From an uncultured Nostocoides sp. (GTDB taxonomy: Bacteria > Actinomycetota > Actinomycetes > Actinomycetales > Dermatophilaceae), in contig CAKZIH010000239.1 of assembly GCA_936931335.1 (NCBI GenBank), forward strand, positions 1 to 8,830: 8,830 nt of DNA. The letters run 5' to 3'. A program made the translations under genes and the position numbers. The notes under the pieces were generated by a model. The model ran no database searches. It was not told the origin of the DNA and saw only the letters and a program-made list of their open reading frames with translations. Below, one piece after another: positions 6,431 to 8,830 of the stretch; the first letter of the stretch is position 1; every line of letters begins with the position of its first letter.

Positions 6431-7788
6431 CAGGACTTCGGCCAGGTGTTCTCGATATTGGTGGCCGTGGTCTTGTCGTCCTGGCCCTGCATCCACTTGA
6501 CCATCTCGGTCCAGAACGAGCCCGAGCCGACTTCCTTGGGCATCAGGTCGGAGGCGTCGAAGCGGAAGACGTCCGCGTCGGCCACGATCTGGGCCATCTT
6601 CTTGGTGATCTCATTCGGATAGTTGGCCGCATCGAAGGTCTTGTGCGGGCTGAGCCAGCCGCCGGCCTTGGCCCAGGGACCACCGAACTTGTCCGAGGTG
6701 AGGAACTTCATGACCTCGATGGAGTCCTGGTCGTTCCCATTGAAGAGGGCCGCTAGGTCGCCACCGCCGAGGATGGGCTGGCCGCCGTAGCCGCCCTCCA
6801 GCGGCGGGAAGACGAAGATCCCGACCTTGTTGTCCAAGTCCGCCTGGACGGGCTTGGGCAGGAACCCGGAGACGAAGTTGCCCTGGCGCATGAGGTAGCA
6901 CTTCGGCGGCGTCTGGAAGGCGGGGTTCATCGTGTCGCCGAATGCGGTGTTGATGACGTTCTTGGCCCCACCGAAGACATTGCCGTCGGTCTTGGCGATC
7001 TTGGCGAACTCGGCGAACGCCTTGATGATCTGCGGGTCGTTGAACGGGATCTTGTGGCTGACCCACTGGTCGTAGACGTCCGGGCCGCTGACTCGCAGCA
7101 CCATCTCTTCGATCCAGTCGGTGCCCACCCAGCCGGTGGCCGCATCCGAACCCCAGCCCATGCACCAGGGCGCCGTGCCATCGGCCTTGATCGCGTCGGT
7201 GGACTTGGCCAGTTCCTGCAGGCTCTTGGCCTCGGTGGTGCCACCGGCGTCCTCATAGGCCGGCTTGGGATACCACACGATGGACTTGACGGCCATGCGC
7301 ATAGGGGCGCCATACGAGCGGCCCTTGAGGCGGGAGCTGTCGAGGAAGCCGGGGATCAGCGTCGAGGCTAGGGTGTCGTAGTCCAACACGCTGTCGATGG
7401 GCTGCACCTTGCCCTGGCCGGCGAGTTCCAGCAGGCCACCCGGCTGCGGGAAGAGCGCGATATCCGGAGCGTCACCGCCATTGACCTTGGTCTTGACGGT
7501 CGTGGTGAAGTCGCTGTCCGCGGTGTACTGGATGTCGATTCCGCTGGACTTTTCGAAGTCGACCAGCGACTTCTCGAAGAGGGCCTGCTCATCGCCACCA
7601 AAGGCGCCGAGGATCTTGACGACCTTGTCGCCATCCTTGTTGGCATTGTCGACATAGCCATTGAGCCCTGCGGCTCCGCCGGCACTGTCATTGGCATTGG
7701 GATTCTGCAGACATGCGCTGAGCATGGTGGTCGTGAGCAGTGCGCCGCTCACGGCCAGCCAGCGCGTGCGCCGTTGGACCTGCGCCAT
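6430..7788 (-). CDS. Sugar ABC transporter substrate-binding lipoprotein (AglE-like, alpha-glucoside type)
   Basis: This 452-residue extracellular solute-binding protein captures the sugar and delivers it to the two permeases encoded downstream. The N-terminus is a lipoprotein signal: Arg at positions 6, 7 and 9, a hydrophobic core, and a lipobox L-S-A-C with Cys26 as the lipidated residue. A low-complexity Asn/Gly/Ala linker follows (27-50), then the cluster 1-type fold starting near 55 (V-V-K-I-L-G-A-F). The stretches at 104-117 (G-G-D-A-P-D-I-A-L-F-P-Q-P-G) and 207-250 (P-W-C-M-G, A-A-T-G-W, T-D-W-I-E, G-P-D-V-Y-D-Q-W-V-S-H-K-I-P-F-N-D-P) closely resemble rhizobial AglE as I recall it, so alpha-glucosides are the best substrate guess. 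Cys209 and Cys297 could form a disulfide. The ATG at 7788 has GAAGGAG 5 nt upstream. It is the first gene of the three-gene operon. Confidence 0.92.
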   Translation of the reverse strand: MAQVQRRTRWLAVSGALLTTTMLSACLQNPNANDSAGGAAGLNGYVDNANKDGDKVVKILGAFGGDEQALFEKSLVDFEKSSGIDIQYTADSDFTTTVKTKVNGGDAPDIALFPQPGGLLELAGQGKVQPIDSVLDYDTLASTLIPGFLDSSRLKGRSYGAPMRMAVKSIVWYPKPAYEDAGGTTEAKSLQELAKSTDAIKADGTAPWCMGWGSDAATGWVGTDWIEEMVLRVSGPDVYDQWVSHKIPFNDPQIIKAFAEFAKIAKTDGNVFGGAKNVINTAFGDTMNPAFQTPPKCYLMRQGNFVSGFLPKPVQADLDNKVGIFVFPPLEGGYGGQPILGGGDLAALFNGNDQDSIEVMKFLTSDKFGGPWAKAGGWLSPHKTFDAANYPNEITKKMAQIVADADVFRFDASDLMPKEVGSGSFWTEMVKWMQGQDDKTTATNIENTWPKS

Positions 7789-7954
7789 GTGATCTCCTTC
7801 GATTCACGGGCGGCCAGGCCCTCGATGTGCCCGGCCACTGCGAAATTGACTCCGTCCGCAGTGCCTGGCTCGGACGAGACTAGGAGAGCAAGGTAACCCC
7901 AATCAGGTGTGACGGCTGGGACGCATGGCACGCACGTGACCAACCCGTAATCTG
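7789..7954 (-). promoter_or_regulatory. Upstream region of the ABC transporter operon
   Basis: This 166-bp gap between the pepP stop and the binding-protein start should hold the operon promoter. On the minus strand a TAGTCT (7877-7882) fits the loose actinobacterial -10 pattern TA-N3-T, but the nearest -35-like TTGGGG is only 14 bp away, so the promoter call is weak. GAAGGAG at 7794-7800 is the binding-protein ribosome binding site. No clear LacI-type operator and no classic T-tailed terminator for pepP were found. Confidence 0.45.
7813..7869 (-). promoter_or_regulatory. Possible structured mRNA leader of the ABC operon
   Basis: Two nested inverted repeats lie just before the binding-protein gene. 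The outer pair is GCCAGGC (7869-7863) with GCCTGGC (7819-7813); the inner pair is ACTGCG (7862-7857) with CGCAGT (7842-7837). Read as minus-strand RNA, the inner helix stacks directly on the 5' side of the outer helix, leaving a 14-nt loop and a 17-nt bulge on the 3' side. The ribosome binding site lies outside the structure. The pairing is visible; a regulatory role is inference. Confidence 0.3.
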
Positions 7955-8830
7955 TCAGGAACCCGTATGGCGCGCGATCCAGGCCTCGACCGCGGAGCTG
8001 GTCCGCGGCATACCGGCCGAAAGGTTTTCGCAGCCATCGGCGGTGACCAGGACATCGTCCTCGATGCGCACCCCAATCCCGCGGAAACGCTCTGGAGCGA
8101 GAAGATCGTCGGCCTTGAAATAGAGCCCCGGCTCGACGGTGAGGATCATCCCCGGCTGCAATTCGGTGTCCATATATTCCGCGCGCGTCGCCAACGCGCA
8201 GTCGTGGACGTCGAGTCCGAGATGGTGGCTGGTGCCGTGCACCATCCAGCGTCGGTGGTACTGCCCGTGTTCGGGGTCCAGGGAGGTCTCCACATCGATG
8301 CCCTCCGGCAGCAACCCCCACGCGTGCAAGCGCTCCGCGATCACCCGGATGGCGGCCGCGTGTACATCGCGGAAGCGGTTGCCGGGCTTGACCGCCGCCA
8401 TACCGGCCTCCTGGGCGGCATAAACCGCGTCATAGACCTCGCGCTGGGCGTCGGTGAAGGTGCCATTGACCGGCAAGGTGCGGGTGATGTCGGCGGTGTA
8501 GAGGCTCTCGACCTCGACGCCGGCGTCCAAGAGGATGAGTTCGCCGTCGACGATCTCGCCGGTGTTCTTGATCCAGTGCAGCGTGTTGGCGTGGTCGCCG
8601 GCCGCGCAGATCGAGTCGTATCCGACGCCATTGCCCTGGTGGCGGGCGTGCAAACCGAAGGTGCCCTCGACCCAGCGCTCGCCCCGTTCGGTGGCGGCGA
8701 GGCGCGGGAACTCGGCGAGCACGGCCTCGAAGCCGACCTGGGTGGCCGCGATGGCCGCCCGCATCTGCTCGATCTCGTAGTCGTCCTTGACGAAGCGAGC
8801 GAGGCTGAGGGCATGCGCCAACTCGTCGTC
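7955..8830 (-). CDS. pepP: Xaa-Pro aminopeptidase, aminopeptidase P family (partial, C-terminal 291 residues)
   Basis: This is the catalytic pita-bread domain of an M24B metallopeptidase that removes N-terminal residues preceding proline. The frame is open through the right edge, so the start and the N-terminal domain lie outside the window. All five metal ligands are present. Numbering from the edge, Asp102 (L-L-D-A-G) and Asp114 (T-A-D-I-T-R-T) come first. The His lies in H-G-T-S-H-H-L-G-L-D-V-H-D. The two Glu residues lie in T-V-E-P-G-L-Y and G-V-R-I-E-D-D. The two Asp ligands are 12 residues apart, against 11 in Escherichia coli PepP; actinomycete homologues, as I recall, also have 12. 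The TTG at 8821 is an internal Leu codon of E-L-A-H-A-L-S, not a start. It is probably a cytosolic housekeeping enzyme in peptide turnover, unrelated to the neighbouring sugar transporter. Confidence 0.93.
   Translation of the reverse strand, partial: DDELAHALSLARFVKDDYEIEQMRAAIAATQVGFEAVLAEFPRLAATERGERWVEGTFGLHARHQGNGVGYDSICAAGDHANTLHWIKNTGEIVDGELILLDAGVEVESLYTADITRTLPVNGTFTDAQREVYDAVYAAQEAGMAAVKPGNRFRDVHAAAIRVIAERLHAWGLLPEGIDVETSLDPEHGQYHRRWMVHGTSHHLGLDVHDCALATRAEYMDTELQPGMILTVEPGLYFKADDLLAPERFRGIGVRIEDDVLVTADGCENLSAGMPRTSSAVEAWIARHTGS

Noticed and set aside
7926..7944. Imperfect palindrome around CACGTG just after the pepP stop
   Set aside because: The arms need a one-base skip and no T-run follows, so neither a terminator nor an operator can be supported.
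7749..8321. Minus-strand open frame (190 codons) overlapping pepP and the binding-protein start
   Set aside because: It is a different frame from both supported genes, crosses the intergenic gap, and has no family motif.

Overview
This 8.8 kb window looks like chromosomal DNA of a high-GC Gram-positive actinobacterium. The evidence is the GC-rich third codon positions, the protein sequences, and an aminopeptidase P whose metal-ligand spacing fits actinomycete homologues as I remember them. It holds no RNA gene, mobile element or CRISPR array that I can see. Seven protein genes are supported: five are complete and two run off the window edges.

Left block (1-3406, minus strand): an L-lactate uptake and oxidation operon, transcribed right to left as lldP (lactate permease), lutA (cysteine-rich CCG-domain subunit) and lutB (LUD-domain iron-sulfur subunit, cut by the left edge). 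lutA and lutB overlap by ATGA. The permease would import lactate, and the Lut complex would oxidise it to pyruvate. A lutC gene and a GntR-type regulator would be expected nearby but are not in the window.

Middle (3407-4361): a 252-bp divergent regulatory region lies between lldP and a plus-strand gene for a small two-helix membrane protein of the YflT/general stress protein family. The region contains two good palindromes and a GGGTAT box resembling the -10 element of actinobacterial stress sigma factors. The stress gene converges on the ABC transporter operon, and a perfect 14-bp hairpin between them is a likely bidirectional terminator.

Right block (4362-7788, minus strand): a carbohydrate ABC importer operon with a lipoprotein substrate-binding protein (AglE-like, alpha-glucoside type), a MalF-type permease and a MalG-type permease, joined by stop/start overlaps. 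No ATPase is encoded in this operon, so a shared MsiK-type ATPase elsewhere is likely. Its 166-bp upstream region contains a possible structured mRNA leader. At the right edge (7955-8830, minus) is the catalytic part of an aminopeptidase P (pepP), cut by the window end.

Most of the window is ordinary metabolism and transport. The observations most worth checking are the candidate leader RNA upstream of the substrate-binding protein and the two palindromes between lldP and the stress gene.
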